Shown here in pieces: positions 49,513 through 62,915 of a DNA stretch of 64,000 nucleotides (position 1 is its first letter; each line of letters begins with the position of its first letter). Location: the NCBI RefSeq assembly GCF_001426345.1, contig NZ_LMEM01000011.1, positions 248,001 to 312,000 on the forward strand, in the 5' to 3' direction. The DNA is from Devosia sp. Root436. Its GTDB lineage: Bacteria; Pseudomonadota; Alphaproteobacteria; Rhizobiales; Devosiaceae. The notes beneath the pieces were generated by a model. It did no database searches. It was not told the DNA's origin and saw only the letters and a list, made by a program, of their open reading frames with translations. The position numbers and the translations under genes were made by a program.

Positions 49513-49606
49513 CATGAACCTGTGTGATTGTAACAGCCCCGCCCTTTCCTGTCTTGGGCCGGATGAAGCAAAGCGCTAGTCTGCTGCCGGATAACAGGGT
49601 GCGCGC

Positions 49607-51139
49607 ATGCAGAAAATCATCGGCGAACTGGAAGACAAGCGCATGCAGGCTCGCCTTGGCGGTGGCCAGAGGCGCATCGATACCCAGCATGGCAAGGGCA
49701 AGCTGACGGCCCGCGAGCGACTCGATGTGCTGCTCGATCCTGGCAGTTTCGAAGAATACGACATGTTCGTCACCCATCGCGCGGTGGATTTTGGCATGGC
49801 CGACACCATCATTCCGGGCGATGGCGTCGTCACCGGCTGGGGCATGATCGAGGGTCGCCTGGTCTACGTCTTCAGCCAGGATTTCACCGTCTTCGGCGGC
49901 TCGCTCTCGGAAACCCACGCCAAAAAGATCTGCAAGATCATGGACCTGGCGCTGAAGAATGGCGCGCCGGTGATTGGGCTCAATGATAGCGGCGGCGCCC
50001 GCATCCAGGAAGGCGTCGCTTCGCTGGGCGGCTATGCCGATGTGTTCTGGCGCAATGTACAGGCCTCGGGCGCGGTGCCGCAGATCTCGGTCATCATGGG
50101 CCCCTGCGCCGGCGGCGCGGTCTATTCGCCCGCGATGACGGACTTCATCTATATGGTGAAGGATACCAGCTACATGTTCGTCACCGGACCGGACGTGGTC
50201 AAGACCGTTACAAATGAAAGCGTTACGCAGGAAGAACTCGGCGGGGCCTCGACCCACACGAAAATCTCCTCGGTAGCCGACGCGGCGTTCGACCACGACA
50301 TCGAAACTCTGCTCGAAGTCCGCCGCCTCTTCTCCTACCTCCCCCTCACTGCCGGCCAGAAGCCGCCGCGCCTCACCACGCATGACCCGGTGGATCGGCG
50401 TGACGACAGCCTCGACACCATCATCCCCGACAGCGCCAACAAGCCCTATGACATGCGCGAGGTGATCGAGAAGGTGGCCGACGAGGGCGACTTCCTCGAA
50501 ATCCAGCGCGACCATGCCGGCAATATTCTGTGCGGCTTCATAAGGCTGGACGGCCATACGGTCGGCGTTGTCGCTAATCAACCGCTGGTGCTAGCCGGGT
50601 GCCTTGATATCAACGCCTCCAAGAAAGCCGCCCGCTTCATCCGCTTCTGCGACAGTTTCGAAATCCCCATCCTGACCTTTGTCGACGTGCCGGGCTTCCT
50701 GCCCGGCGTGGCGCAGGAATATGGCGGCATCATCAAGCATGGCGCCAAGCTGCTCTTCGCCTATGCCGAAGCCACCGTGCCGCTGGTCACCGTCATCACT
50801 CGCAAGGCCTATGGCGGCGCCTATGACGTGATGGCGTCCAAGCACATCAAGGCCGACGTGAACTATGCCTGGCCATCAGCCGAAATCGCCGTGATGGGCG
50901 CCAAGGGCGCGACGGAAATCCTCTACCGCTCGGAACTGGGCGACAAGGACAAGATTGCCCAGCGCACGGCGGACTATGAAGCCCGCTTCGCCAACCCGTT
51001 TGTCGCCGCCGAACGCGGCTTCATCGACGACGTCATCATGCCCCACGGCACAAGACGCCGCGTCATCCGCGCCTTCTCGACGCTCCGCCATAAGGCATCG
51101 AGCATGCCGAAGAAGAAGCACGATAATATTCCGCTGTGA
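49607..51139 (+). CDS. pccB: Propionyl-CoA carboxylase, beta (carboxyltransferase) subunit
   Basis: The subunit transfers the carboxyl group from biotin to propionyl-CoA, giving methylmalonyl-CoA. The 510-residue protein has [20 protein letters not shown] near residue 32, [39 protein letters not shown] near residue 125 (acyl-CoA site), [17 protein letters not shown], and [19 protein letters not shown] / [17 protein letters not shown] of the second domain. It is the first gene of the propionate set and is divergent from the ScfR-type regulator. It is separated from pccA by an inserted DUF559 gene. Confidence 0.95.
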   Translation: MQKIIGELEDKRMQARLGGGQRRIDTQHGKGKLTARERLDVLLDPGSFEEYDMFVTHRAVDFGMADTIIPGDGVVTGWGMIEGRLVYVFSQDFTVFGGSLSETHAKKICKIMDLALKNGAPVIGLNDSGGARIQEGVASLGGYADVFWRNVQASGAVPQISVIMGPCAGGAVYSPAMTDFIYMVKDTSYMFVTGPDVVKTVTNESVTQEELGGASTHTKISSVADAAFDHDIETLLEVRRLFSYLPLTAGQKPPRLTTHDPVDRRDDSLDTIIPDSANKPYDMREVIEKVADEGDFLEIQRDHAGNILCGFIRLDGHTVGVVANQPLVLAGCLDINASKKAARFIRFCDSFEIPILTFVDVPGFLPGVAQEYGGIIKHGAKLLFAYAEATVPLVTVITRKAYGGAYDVMASKHIKADVNYAWPSAEIAVMGAKGATEILYRSELGDKDKIAQRTADYEARFANPFVAAERGFIDDVIMPHGTRRRVIRAFSTLRHKASSMPKKKHDNIPL

Positions 51140-51156
51140 GGACGGATATGCACGGA

Positions 51157-51199
51157 GCGGACTCCCTCCCCCTCGCGGGGAGGGCTGGGGTGGGGGATG
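51157..51199. repeat. Palindromic repeat before the DUF559 gene
   Basis: GACTCCCTCCCCCTCGCGGG and its inverted end GGGAGGGCTGGGGTGGGGGA form a CT/AG hairpin. Copies recur at 51,543-51,590 (inverted) and 51,621-51,662 (direct) on the other side of the gene. Confidence 0.8.
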
Positions 51200-51542
51200 G
51201 ATGGCCACGGATCTGTCGAGAAAACTGAGACGCCAGGCCACGCCCGCGGAACTGAATTTCTGGAAGCTGACCCAAACATGGCGTCAGCAAGGCTGGCATT
51301 TTCGCAGGCAGTTCCAGTTGGGCAGCTACTATGTGGACTTTGTCTGTATCGCTGCGGGTCTGGTTGTCGAGATAGACGGGGACACGAATGGAACGGATTT
51401 GGCCATATCCAACGATGCAGTGCGCGACGACTATCTGCGAGGGCGTGGCTTCACCGTGTTGCGCTTCTCGAACCAGGATGTGCTGACCAACGCGGAGGGC
51501 GTCTTTTCCCGCGTGGCGGCTCACCTTGAAATTCGGGCTCCC

Positions 51543-51662
51543 GTCCCCCAACCCCGCCCTCCCCGCGAGGGGGAGGGAGCCGCGCCGGTGTGTTTGACAA
51601 GACCGTGCCGCAAGCTGGATCGGGCTCCCTCCCCCTCGCGGGGAGGGTTGGGGTGGGGGGAG
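51543..51662. repeat. Palindromic repeat pair after the DUF559 gene
   Basis: Two copies of the CT/AG-rich hairpin, one inverted (51,543-51,590) and one direct (51,621-51,662), matching the copy at 51,157-51,199. They lie within the reading frame of the DUF559 gene and before pccA. Confidence 0.8.
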
Positions 51663-51696
51663 TCACAAACTCGATTTCTTCGCGTGAGGATCAAAA

Positions 51697-55799
<4,103 letters not shown>

Positions 55800-55810
55800 T
55801 GGACCCAGGA

Positions 55811-55932
55811 GCCCCCTCATCCGGCGCTGCGCGCCACCTTCTCCCACGAAGGGAGAAGGGCGGCGACTGTGAACTCTCGGCTCCTTTCCCTTCTCCCCTC
55901 GTGGGAGAAGGTGCCCGAAGGGCGGATGAGGG
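55811..55932. repeat. Palindromic repeat pair between mutase and epimerase genes
   Basis: Inverted units CTCATCCGGCGCTGCGCGCC-type and GGTGCCCGAAGGGCGGATGA-type flank a hairpin pair with CCTTCTCCC and GGGAGAAGG (55,830-55,860 and 55,887-55,910). They separate the mutase from mce without breaking the operon direction. Confidence 0.7.
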
Positions 55933-55941
55933 GACCTTTCT

Positions 55942-56346
55942 ATGATCGGCTGCCTCAACCACATTGCCATCGCGGTCCCCGACCTCGCCGCCGCATCAAC
56001 GAAATACCGTGACCTGCTCGGCGCCCATGTCGGCCAACCCCAGCCCCTGCCCGAACACGGCGTCACCGTCGTCTTCATCGACACCGGCAATACCAAGGTG
56101 GAACTGCTCGAGCCGCTGGGCGAGAATTCTCCCATCGCCGCCTTTCTCGACAAGAACCCCTCCGGCGGCATGCATCACATCTGCTTCGAGGTGCCCGATA
56201 TCCGCGCCGCCGCCGAGGTGCTCAAGGCCGGCGGCGCCCGCGTGCTGGGCGACGGCGCGCCGAAGACCGGCGCCCATGGCAAGCCGGTGCTGTTTTTGCA
56301 TCCGAAAGATTTCGATGGCACGTTGATCGAACTCGAAGAGGTTTGA
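55942..56346 (+). CDS. mce: Methylmalonyl-CoA epimerase
   Basis: The epimerase converts (S)- to (R)-methylmalonyl-CoA so the mutase can use it. The 134-residue vicinal-oxygen-chelate fold has CLNHIAIAVPDLAAASTKYR at the start with the metal His, VELLEPLGENSPIAAFLDKN, GGMHHICFEVPDI with a second His, and a terminal KDFDGTLIELEEV with the metal Glu. Length is normal. It completes the propionate set pccB-pccA-mutase-mce, interrupted only by palindromes and the DUF559 insertion. Confidence 0.95.
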   Translation: MIGCLNHIAIAVPDLAAASTKYRDLLGAHVGQPQPLPEHGVTVVFIDTGNTKVELLEPLGENSPIAAFLDKNPSGGMHHICFEVPDIRAAAEVLKAGGARVLGDGAPKTGAHGKPVLFLHPKDFDGTLIELEEV

Positions 56347-56353
56347 TCCGCCC

Positions 56354-57118
56354 ATGAGCGACACTACCGAACGGCACCAGGCCATTCTCGAACTGGCCCG
56401 CGTCGAAAACCGCGTCACCGTCGAGGCGCTGGCTGGCCATTTCGGCGTTTCGGTGCAGACCATCCGCAAGGATCTCAACCAGCTCTGTGACCAGCGGCTG
56501 CTGTCGCGCGTGCATGGCGGCGCCACCATGCCGTCGGGCGTGGAAAATCTCGAATACGAAGCGCGCCGCCGCATCGCCGCCGAGGCCAAGGACGCCATCG
56601 GGCGGGCCGCCGCGGCGCTCATTCCCAATGATGCGTCGCTGTTCATCAATATCGGCACCACCACCGAGGCGGTGAGCCAGGCACTGCTCGATCACGCTGG
56701 CCTCTTGGTCGTCACCAACAATATCAACGTCGCCAATCGCATGCGGGTCTATCCGCGCTTCGAGGTGGTGATTGCCGGCGGCGTGGTGCGCCCTTCCGAT
56801 GGCGGCATCGTGGGCGAGGCAGCCGCGGGGTTCTTCAGCCAGTTCAAGGTCGACTACGCCATTGTCGGAGCCTCGGCGCTGGACGAGGAAGGCGCGCTAC
56901 TCGATTACGATTATCGCGAGGTCAAGGTGGCGCAGGCCATCATCGCCAATGCCCGCCATGTGATCCTGGTGGCCGACCAGGGCAAGTTTGCCCGCTCGGC
57001 CCCGGTGCGCATCGCCCGCATCGACCAGATCGACACCTTTGTCACCGACCATTGCCCCTCCGAGCGCTTCCGCGCGCAGTGCGAAGCGGCAGGCGTCGAC
57101 CTCGTCGAAGCACAGTGA
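56354..57118 (+). CDS. DeoR-family transcriptional regulator
   Basis: The 254-residue protein has a DeoR helix-turn-helix (RHQAILELARVENRVTVEALA, then FGVSVQTIRKDLNQLCDQRL) and a phosphosugar-binding domain (AEAKDAIGRAAAALIPNDAS, LFINIGTTTEAV, GASALDEEGALLDYDYREV, VLVADQGKFARSAPVRIARI). GlpR-type members respond to glycerol-3-phosphate or related sugar phosphates. It follows mce by 7 bases on the same strand, but no sugar genes are adjacent. Its target is not clear from this window. Confidence 0.9.
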   Translation: MSDTTERHQAILELARVENRVTVEALAGHFGVSVQTIRKDLNQLCDQRLLSRVHGGATMPSGVENLEYEARRRIAAEAKDAIGRAAAALIPNDASLFINIGTTTEAVSQALLDHAGLLVVTNNINVANRMRVYPRFEVVIAGGVVRPSDGGIVGEAAAGFFSQFKVDYAIVGASALDEEGALLDYDYREVKVAQAIIANARHVILVADQGKFARSAPVRIARIDQIDTFVTDHCPSERFRAQCEAAGVDLVEAQ

Positions 57119-57234
57119 ATTAGCCCGGCGCTAACCACGCGATCAGTTCGCCGGGCCGATAAGCCAAACATAAACTCCGCGGGGTCCAAGGTATCTGCTC
57201 GCTGGCCAGAAGGCCGGCTAGTGGATGGCGGGTC

Positions 57235-59904
57235 TTGAATTCAAACGCGACACATAAAGCGGAACATGGCCTGAGCTGGATGCGGCCCATCCTGCTGCCG
57301 GCGATGGTGGCGCTTGCCGTGCTGATCGCGGGCGGGGTCTTTCTGGATCGGCAGAGCAGCGTGCTCAACGAAGAGCGCATGCGCACGGCCGTCCTTGCCG
57401 AAGTATCGCTGATCCGCGCCAAGCTCGAAGGCAATATCAACGGCAATATCCAGTTGGTGCGCGGGCTGGTCTCCACCATTTCCACCGAACCGGAGATGGA
57501 CCAGACGCGGTTCTCGGCGCTGGTCGCCAACCTGTTCGAAGAACAGAGCCAGCTCCGCTCGATCGCCGCCGCGCCGGACCTGGTCATCGCCATGACCTAT
57601 CCGCTTGAAGGCAACGAGGCCGCCATCGGCCTGGATTACCGCACCAACGCGGCCCAACGCGACGCGGCCTTGCGGGTCCGCGATTCCGGCAGGCTGGTGC
57701 TGGCCGGGCCGGTCAACCTGGTGCAGGGCGGGCGGGGTTTTGTCGGTCGCTTCCCGGTCTATGCCGATACCCCGGTCGGTCGCGAATTCTGGGGGCTGGT
57801 CTCGGCCGTGGTCGATGTCGACCAGCTTTATGCCGATAGCGGGCTGATCGATCATTCACACGAGCTCAATATCTCGATCACCGGCAAGGACGCGACGGGC
57901 GCGCATGGCACGCGCTTCTTCGGCGAGGACATCAGCGCCCTCAATCCGGTAACGGCCGAGGTGATCCTGCCATCCGGCTCCTGGGAAATCGCGGCCGTGC
58001 CGCGTGGCGGCTGGTCGGTAGCGCAGGGCAATAGCGGGCTGATGCGCGCGCTGATGGTCATTGCCGGCACGCTGATCCTGCTGCCCATCGGCATTACCGG
58101 GCGGCTGGTCGGCGAGCGACAGCAGCATTTCCGCGAGCTCAAGGCGCGCGAAAGCGAGCTGGAACGCCTGTCGCGGCGGCTCGGACTGGCGCTGGACGTG
58201 TCCAAGGTCGGTGTCTGGGAACTGGATCTGGCCAGCGGCCAGGAAACCTGGGACGACCACACCAACGAGCTTTTCGGCTGGCCGGCCGATGACGGCCCGC
58301 GCAACCACGACAACTGGATGGCGGCCGTGCATCCCGATGATCGCGCGCGCGTCGAACGCGAATTCCGCCGCATGAGCGAAGCAACGGGCGGGTTCGAGGC
58401 CGACTACCGCGTGCTGCTGGCCGATGGCACGCTGCGTCATGTGCGGTCCATCGGCGCGCTTTACCGCGAGCCCGGCGCACCCGACAGGATGGTGGGCGTC
58501 AACTGGGACATGACGGCCGATGTGACCCTCAACGAGGAATTGCGCCGCGCCACGCAACTGACCGAAGCGCGCAACCACGAGCTCGAACTGGCCCGCGTCC
58601 GTATCGAGCACAATGCGCTGCATGACAGCCTGACCGGCCTGCCCAACCGGCGCTATCTCGACGAGATGCTCAAGCGCCACGCTGCGACGGGCTACCAGGA
58701 AAGCAGCAGCATGGCGCTGCTGCATATCGATCTCGACCGCTTCAAGCAGATCAACGACACGCTGGGCCATGCGGCGGGCGACGCCATGCTGATCCATGCC
58801 AGCGCCGTGCTGCGCGACAATTGCGCCAGCGCCGATTTCGTCGCCCGTATCGGCGGCGATGAATTCGTGGTGCTCACCACGGCCAGCCAGGGCGACATCT
58901 ACCTGGCGACCCTGGCCGAGCGCATCGTGCAGCAGATGCGCCAGCCCGTGACCTACGAGGGGCATGAATGCCGCTTCGGCGTCAGCATCGGCATTGCCGC
59001 CGATCGCGGCGCGCCGGTCGATGTCAAACGCCTGCTGATCAATGCCGATATCGCGCTCTACCGGGCCAAGGCCCGCGGCCGCAACCGCTTCGAGTTCTTC
59101 TCGGAGGCGCTGCAGGCCGAGGTGGTCAAGACCAAGCGCGTGGCCGACGAAATCCTCAGCGGGCTCGAGCGCAATGAATTCGTCGCCTGGTTCCAGCCGC
59201 AGTTCGACGCCCACACGCTCGACGTGGTCGGCGTCGAGGCGCTGGCCCGCTGGCAGCATCCAAGCGAGGGCATCAAGGCGCCCGATGCCTTCATGCCCAT
59301 TGCCGAAGAGCTCAACGTGGTCGCCACGGTCGATCGGCTGATCCTGGAGCAATCGCTTGCCGCCCTCGCCCGCTGGGACGCCATGGGCCTGGGCGTGCCG
59401 CGCGCCTCGGTCAACGTCTCGCTGCGCCGGCTCAATGACGAAGACCTCATCAACGGCTTGCGGCGGCTCAATATCGAGCCGGGACGGCTGTCGTTCGAGC
59501 TGGTGGAATCGATCTACCTCGATGAAGGCGATGCCGTAGTCGGCTGGAATATCGACCAGATCAAGGAACTGGGCATCGATGTCGAGATCGACGATTTCGG
59601 CACCGGCTATGCCTCGATCGTGTCGCTGCAGAAACTGCGCCCCAAGCGCCTCAAGATCGACCGGCAACTGGTCAATCCGATCCTGGTCGATCCGGGCCAG
59701 CGCCAGTTGCTCGCTTCCATTGTCGATATCGGCAAGTCGATGGGCATCGAAGTGGTCGCCGAAGGCGTCGAGACCATGGCGCATGCCGCCATCCTGCGCG
59801 ACCTGGGCTGCGATATCCTGCAGGGCTACGCCTTCTCCCGGCCGCTGAGCGCCGCCGATCTCGAAACCTTCCTCAAGGCCAAGGCCTGGCGCCAGGCCTC
59901 CTGA
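57235..59904 (+). CDS. CHASE-PAS-GGDEF-EAL cyclic-di-GMP signalling protein
   Basis: This membrane protein may both make and degrade cyclic-di-GMP. The 889 residues comprise a membrane helix (about 18-40), a periplasmic CHASE domain (to about 280, IKLEGN...FPLEGNEAAIGLDY-like pattern with AIGLDYRTNAAQRDA), a second helix (MRALMVIAGTLILLPIGI), a PAS domain (about 320-440, LGLALDVSKVGVWELDLASG), a GGDEF domain with intact GGDEF at 540-544, and an EAL domain with EAL at 668-670 and DDFGTGYASIVSLQ near 785. Both catalytic motifs look intact. TTG 57,235 follows GGATGG; ATG 57,280 is possible. Confidence 0.93.
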   Translation: MNSNATHKAEHGLSWMRPILLPAMVALAVLIAGGVFLDRQSSVLNEERMRTAVLAEVSLIRAKLEGNINGNIQLVRGLVSTISTEPEMDQTRFSALVANLFEEQSQLRSIAAAPDLVIAMTYPLEGNEAAIGLDYRTNAAQRDAALRVRDSGRLVLAGPVNLVQGGRGFVGRFPVYADTPVGREFWGLVSAVVDVDQLYADSGLIDHSHELNISITGKDATGAHGTRFFGEDISALNPVTAEVILPSGSWEIAAVPRGGWSVAQGNSGLMRALMVIAGTLILLPIGITGRLVGERQQHFRELKARESELERLSRRLGLALDVSKVGVWELDLASGQETWDDHTNELFGWPADDGPRNHDNWMAAVHPDDRARVEREFRRMSEATGGFEADYRVLLADGTLRHVRSIGALYREPGAPDRMVGVNWDMTADVTLNEELRRATQLTEARNHELELARVRIEHNALHDSLTGLPNRRYLDEMLKRHAATGYQESSSMALLHIDLDRFKQINDTLGHAAGDAMLIHASAVLRDNCASADFVARIGGDEFVVLTTASQGDIYLATLAERIVQQMRQPVTYEGHECRFGVSIGIAADRGAPVDVKRLLINADIALYRAKARGRNRFEFFSEALQAEVVKTKRVADEILSGLERNEFVAWFQPQFDAHTLDVVGVEALARWQHPSEGIKAPDAFMPIAEELNVVATVDRLILEQSLAALARWDAMGLGVPRASVNVSLRRLNDEDLINGLRRLNIEPGRLSFELVESIYLDEGDAVVGWNIDQIKELGIDVEIDDFGTGYASIVSLQKLRPKRLKIDRQLVNPILVDPGQRQLLASIVDIGKSMGIEVVAEGVETMAHAAILRDLGCDILQGYAFSRPLSAADLETFLKAKAWRQAS

Positions 59905-59920
59905 CCGCCTCCCAACCACG

Positions 59921-59981
59921 GCGTCATTCCCGCGAAAGCGGGAATCCCCCTTCGTCCATCGGGAATCCCCCTTCGTCCATC
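59921..59981. repeat. Palindrome plus tandem duplication after the GGDEF-EAL gene
   Basis: GCGTCATTCCCGC with its inverted partner (59,921-59,945) is a second copy of the palindrome at 31,415-31,444. A 21-base segment beginning GGGAATCCCCC is duplicated in tandem at 59,940-59,960 and 59,961-59,981. Confidence 0.8.
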
Positions 59982-60054
59982 AAGTAAGATTTCCGCTTTC
60001 GCGGCGGTGGTGCGGTGGGTACAAGGCCATCTTGTATGGAACTGGAGACTGGCA

Positions 60055-61089
60055 ATGAGCGATGAACAGGGACGCTTCGGCATCGGCGTGATCGGGGCCG
60101 GAATGGGGGCCAAGCCGCATGCGCTGGCGCTGCAATCGCTGAGCAAGGACATTGCCGTGCTCGGCGTCTATCGCCGCGACGCGGTGCAGCGCGCCCAGTT
60201 CTGCCAGGCCTATGGTTTCCCCGAGGCCGAAAGCTACGAGGCGCTGCTGGCCGATCCGCGGCTCGACGCCGTGCTGGTGGTTACCCCGCCCAATGCGCGC
60301 GAGGCCATCGTCGCCGCCGCCGCCAGGGCGGGCAAGCATGTGCTGCTGGAAAAGCCGGTGGAACGGACATTGGCCGCCGCCGAGCGGATCGTCCGGCTCG
60401 CCGACGGGGCCGGCATCAAGCTCGGTGTGGTGTTCCAGCACCGTTTCCGCCGCGCGTCGCGCTATCTGGCCGAAGCGGTTGCCGAGGGGCGCTATGGCCG
60501 GCTCGAGGCGGTGCATCTGGTGGTGCCGTGGTGGCGGCCGCAGGCCGGCTATTACGACCAGCCCGGACGCGGCACGCTCGCGCAAGATGGCGGCGGGGTG
60601 CTCATCACCCAGGCCATCCATTCGCTCGACCTGATGCTCAGCCTCTGCGGCGCAGTCGATGCCGTCACCGCCATGGCGAAGACGACGCGGCTCCATGCAA
60701 TGGAAACCGAGGACTTCGTTTCCGCCGGCCTCGAATTTTCCAATGGCGCGGTCGGCGCGGTCATGGCGACGACGGCCAGTTTCCCCGGCGGACCGGAAAG
60801 CCTGACGCTCAACTTCGCCCATGCCACGGCAACGCTCACCGCCGGCAACCTCACCGTCCGCACCATGGCGGGCGAGACCATCACCGAAGGCGAAGCCAGC
60901 CAGGGCGGTGGCGGCGCCGACCCCATGGCCTTCCCCTTCGACTGGCACGCCGCCCAGATCGCCGATTTCGCCGACGCGGTGCGCCATGATCGCCAGCCGC
61001 TCAGCAATGGCCATACGGCATTGCAGGTGCATCGGCTGATCGACGCCATGATGGCTTCGGCACAGCAGGGACGGCGGGTGGCGGTCTGA
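60055..61089 (+). CDS. Gfo/Idh/MocA-family oxidoreductase
   Basis: This NAD(P)-dependent dehydrogenase acts on a sugar or cyclitol. The 344-residue protein has an N-terminal Rossmann fold (FGIGVIGAGMGAKPHALALQ), DAVLVVTPPNAREAIVAAAA, the signature HVLLEKPVERTLAAAERIVR with the catalytic Lys in EKP near residue 100, and KLGVVFQHRFRRAS, followed by the C-terminal sheet domain with GGGVLITQAIHSLDLMLSLC near residue 180. The substrate cannot be assigned. It precedes a palindrome and the dipeptide transporter, which runs the other way. ATG 60,055 is the family start. Confidence 0.93.
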   Translation: MSDEQGRFGIGVIGAGMGAKPHALALQSLSKDIAVLGVYRRDAVQRAQFCQAYGFPEAESYEALLADPRLDAVLVVTPPNAREAIVAAAARAGKHVLLEKPVERTLAAAERIVRLADGAGIKLGVVFQHRFRRASRYLAEAVAEGRYGRLEAVHLVVPWWRPQAGYYDQPGRGTLAQDGGGVLITQAIHSLDLMLSLCGAVDAVTAMAKTTRLHAMETEDFVSAGLEFSNGAVGAVMATTASFPGGPESLTLNFAHATATLTAGNLTVRTMAGETITEGEASQGGGGADPMAFPFDWHAAQIADFADAVRHDRQPLSNGHTALQVHRLIDAMMASAQQGRRVAV

Positions 61090-61099
61090 GGGCGTAGCA

Positions 61100-61225
61100 C
61101 ACGCCCTCGTGGTTCGAGGCTCGCCAAGAGCTCGCACCTCGCCATGAGGACTACTGGAATACTGAGCTAGCAGTAGCCCTCATGGTGAGGTGCGCTTCTT
61201 CAGCGCCTCGAACCACGAGGGCGTG
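61100..61225. repeat. Large palindrome downstream of the oxidoreductase
   Basis: A 21-base perfect inverted repeat (61,100-61,120 and 61,205-61,225; ACGCCCTCGTGGTTCGAGGC and its partner) encloses a second imperfect inverted pair (GCACCTC...CATGAGG with CCTCATGG...GAGGTGC). The whole can fold as one about 125-base hairpin. It sits between convergent genes and may act as a terminator for both, or be a nested repeat element. Confidence 0.85.
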
Positions 61226-61236
61226 GCACGCAGGAC

Positions 61237-62067
61237 CTACCCCGCCAGCGCCGCCTTCTTCGCCAACCGCGCCTTGATGCTCTCGACGCTCGAATTGGGC
61301 GTCGCGGCGAACAGCGTGCGGGTATAGGCATGCTGCGGGCTGGTGAAGACTTCGTCGCGCGTGCCGTGCTCCACGACATCGCCGAAATACATCACCATCA
61401 CCTCGTCGGCGATGTAGCGCACGACGCTGAGGTCATGGCTGATGAACACATAGGTCAGGCCGAACTCGTCCTGCAGGTCCTTGAGCAGGTTGAGGATTTG
61501 CGCCTGCACGCTGAGGTCCAGTGCCGAGACCGGTTCGTCCAGCACGAGGAAGCTCGGATTGAGCATCAGCGCCCGCGCGATGGCGATGCGCTGGCGCTGG
61601 CCGCCCGAGAACATGTGCGGATAGCGATTGAAGTGCTCGGGGCCGAGGCCGACCTTGAGCAGCATGGCCATGGCCTTGTCGCGCCGCTCGGCCGCCGACA
61701 TCGTGGTGTTGAGCAGCAAGGGCTCCGCCAGCACATCACCGATCTTCTGGCGCGGATTGAGCGAGCCATAGGGGTTCTGGAACACGATCTGCACCTTCTG
61801 GCGCAGTTCGCGCGTCACATGCGCCGCGCTGGCCGAAAGGCCGTCGATCAGGATTTCGCCCGAGGTCTGCGGGTCGATCAGCGTGATCATGCGCGCCAGG
61901 GTCGACTTGCCGCAGCCGCTTTCCCCAACCACGGCCAGGGTCTTGCCCTTTTCCAGCTTGAAGTTCACGCCCTTGACGGCATGAACGATCTTGGCCGGGC
62001 GGAGGAAGCCGCCGGAGGTGACATAGTCGCGCGTCAGGTTGCGGACTTCGAGAACGGGTGTCGTCAT
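61237..62067 (-). CDS. Dipeptide/oligopeptide ABC transporter, ATP-binding subunit (DppF/OppF-like)
   Basis: The 276-residue ATPase has Walker A GESGCGKSTLAR near residue 48, the signature FSGGQRQRIAIARAL near residue 157, Walker B FLVLDEPVSALD and the switch His in FISHDLSVVR. The C terminus (HAYTRTLFAATPN) is typical of the oligopeptide/dipeptide family. It overlaps the upstream DppD-like gene by 4 bases. The transporter set continues as dppD, dppC and the start of dppB at the window edge. The substrate could be peptides, opines or nickel; it is not certain. Confidence 0.92.
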   Translation of the reverse strand: MTTPVLEVRNLTRDYVTSGGFLRPAKIVHAVKGVNFKLEKGKTLAVVGESGCGKSTLARMITLIDPQTSGEILIDGLSASAAHVTRELRQKVQIVFQNPYGSLNPRQKIGDVLAEPLLLNTTMSAAERRDKAMAMLLKVGLGPEHFNRYPHMFSGGQRQRIAIARALMLNPSFLVLDEPVSALDLSVQAQILNLLKDLQDEFGLTYVFISHDLSVVRYIADEVMVMYFGDVVEHGTRDEVFTSPQHAYTRTLFAATPNSSVESIKARLAKKAALAG

Positions 62068-62912
62068 GCCGAGCCCCCCGGCGCCGGTTCGAACACGAAG
62101 TCGGACACCGTCGGCAGGCGATCGCCCACCGCGTTTTCCGGCAGCGCCGAGAGCAGCGCGCGCGTGTAGTTGGATTTGGGGTTTTCGAACAGGGAGAGCA
62201 CGTCGGCCTCCTCCATCTTGTGCCCCTTGTATTGCACGATCACCCGATCGGCCGTCTCAGCCACCACGCCCATGTCATGGGTGATCATGATCAGTCCCAT
62301 GCCGGTATCGAGCTGGAGCTGCACCAGCAGGTCGAGGATCTGCTTCTGGATGGTCACGTCGAGCGCGGTGGTCGGCTCGTCGGCGATCAGCAGTTTCGGA
62401 TGGCACGAAATCGCCATGGCGATCATCACGCGCTGGCACTGGCCGCCGCTCATCTGATGCGGGTAGGCGCCGAGCCGCTCCGCCCCGTCGGCAATGCCGA
62501 CCAGGTTGAGCAGCTCCACGGCGCGGTCGCGCGCCGCGCGGCCATGCAGGCCCAGATGCTTGCCCAGCACTTCCTCGAGCTGGAAGCCCACGGTGAAGCA
62601 GGGATTGAGGCTCGCCACCGGCTCCTGGAAGATCATGGCAATATCCTTGCCGATGATCTGCCGCTTGTCGCGCGGGCTCATCGTGAGCAGGTCGATGCCT
62701 TCGAATTCCATCCTGTCGGCGGTAACGGTCGCGGTGGCGGGCAAGAGGCCCATCACCGCCAGCATGGCCACCGACTTGCCGGAACCGGATTCGCCGACAA
62801 TGGCCAGCACTTCGCGATTGTCCACCGACACGTCGATGCCATCGACGGCCTTGAACAGGCCAACCGAGGTATCGAACGAGACGGTGAGATTGCGGATATC
62901 AAGCAGGGGCAT
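62064..62912 (-). CDS. Dipeptide/oligopeptide ABC transporter, ATP-binding subunit (DppD/OppD-like)
   Basis: The 282-residue ATPase has Walker [15 protein letters not shown] near residue 40, the signature [15 protein letters not shown] near residue 154, Walker [13 protein letters not shown] and [11 protein letters not shown] with the switch His. The Q-C-Q-R in the signature region is typical of the DppD group. The family C-terminal peptide ([15 protein letters not shown]) is present. Co-translated with dppF by a 4-base overlap. Second ATPase of the heterodimer. Confidence 0.92.
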   Translation of the reverse strand: MPLLDIRNLTVSFDTSVGLFKAVDGIDVSVDNREVLAIVGESGSGKSVAMLAVMGLLPATATVTADRMEFEGIDLLTMSPRDKRQIIGKDIAMIFQEPVASLNPCFTVGFQLEEVLGKHLGLHGRAARDRAVELLNLVGIADGAERLGAYPHQMSGGQCQRVMIAMAISCHPKLLIADEPTTALDVTIQKQILDLLVQLQLDTGMGLIMITHDMGVVAETADRVIVQYKGHKMEEADVLSLFENPKSNYTRALLSALPENAVGDRLPTVSDFVFEPAPGGSA

Positions 62913-62915
62913 GGA

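Noticed and set aside
57123-57157. Terminator after the DeoR gene
   Set aside because: GCCCGGCG and CGCCGGGC pair well, but no T run follows, so an intrinsic terminator is not supported.
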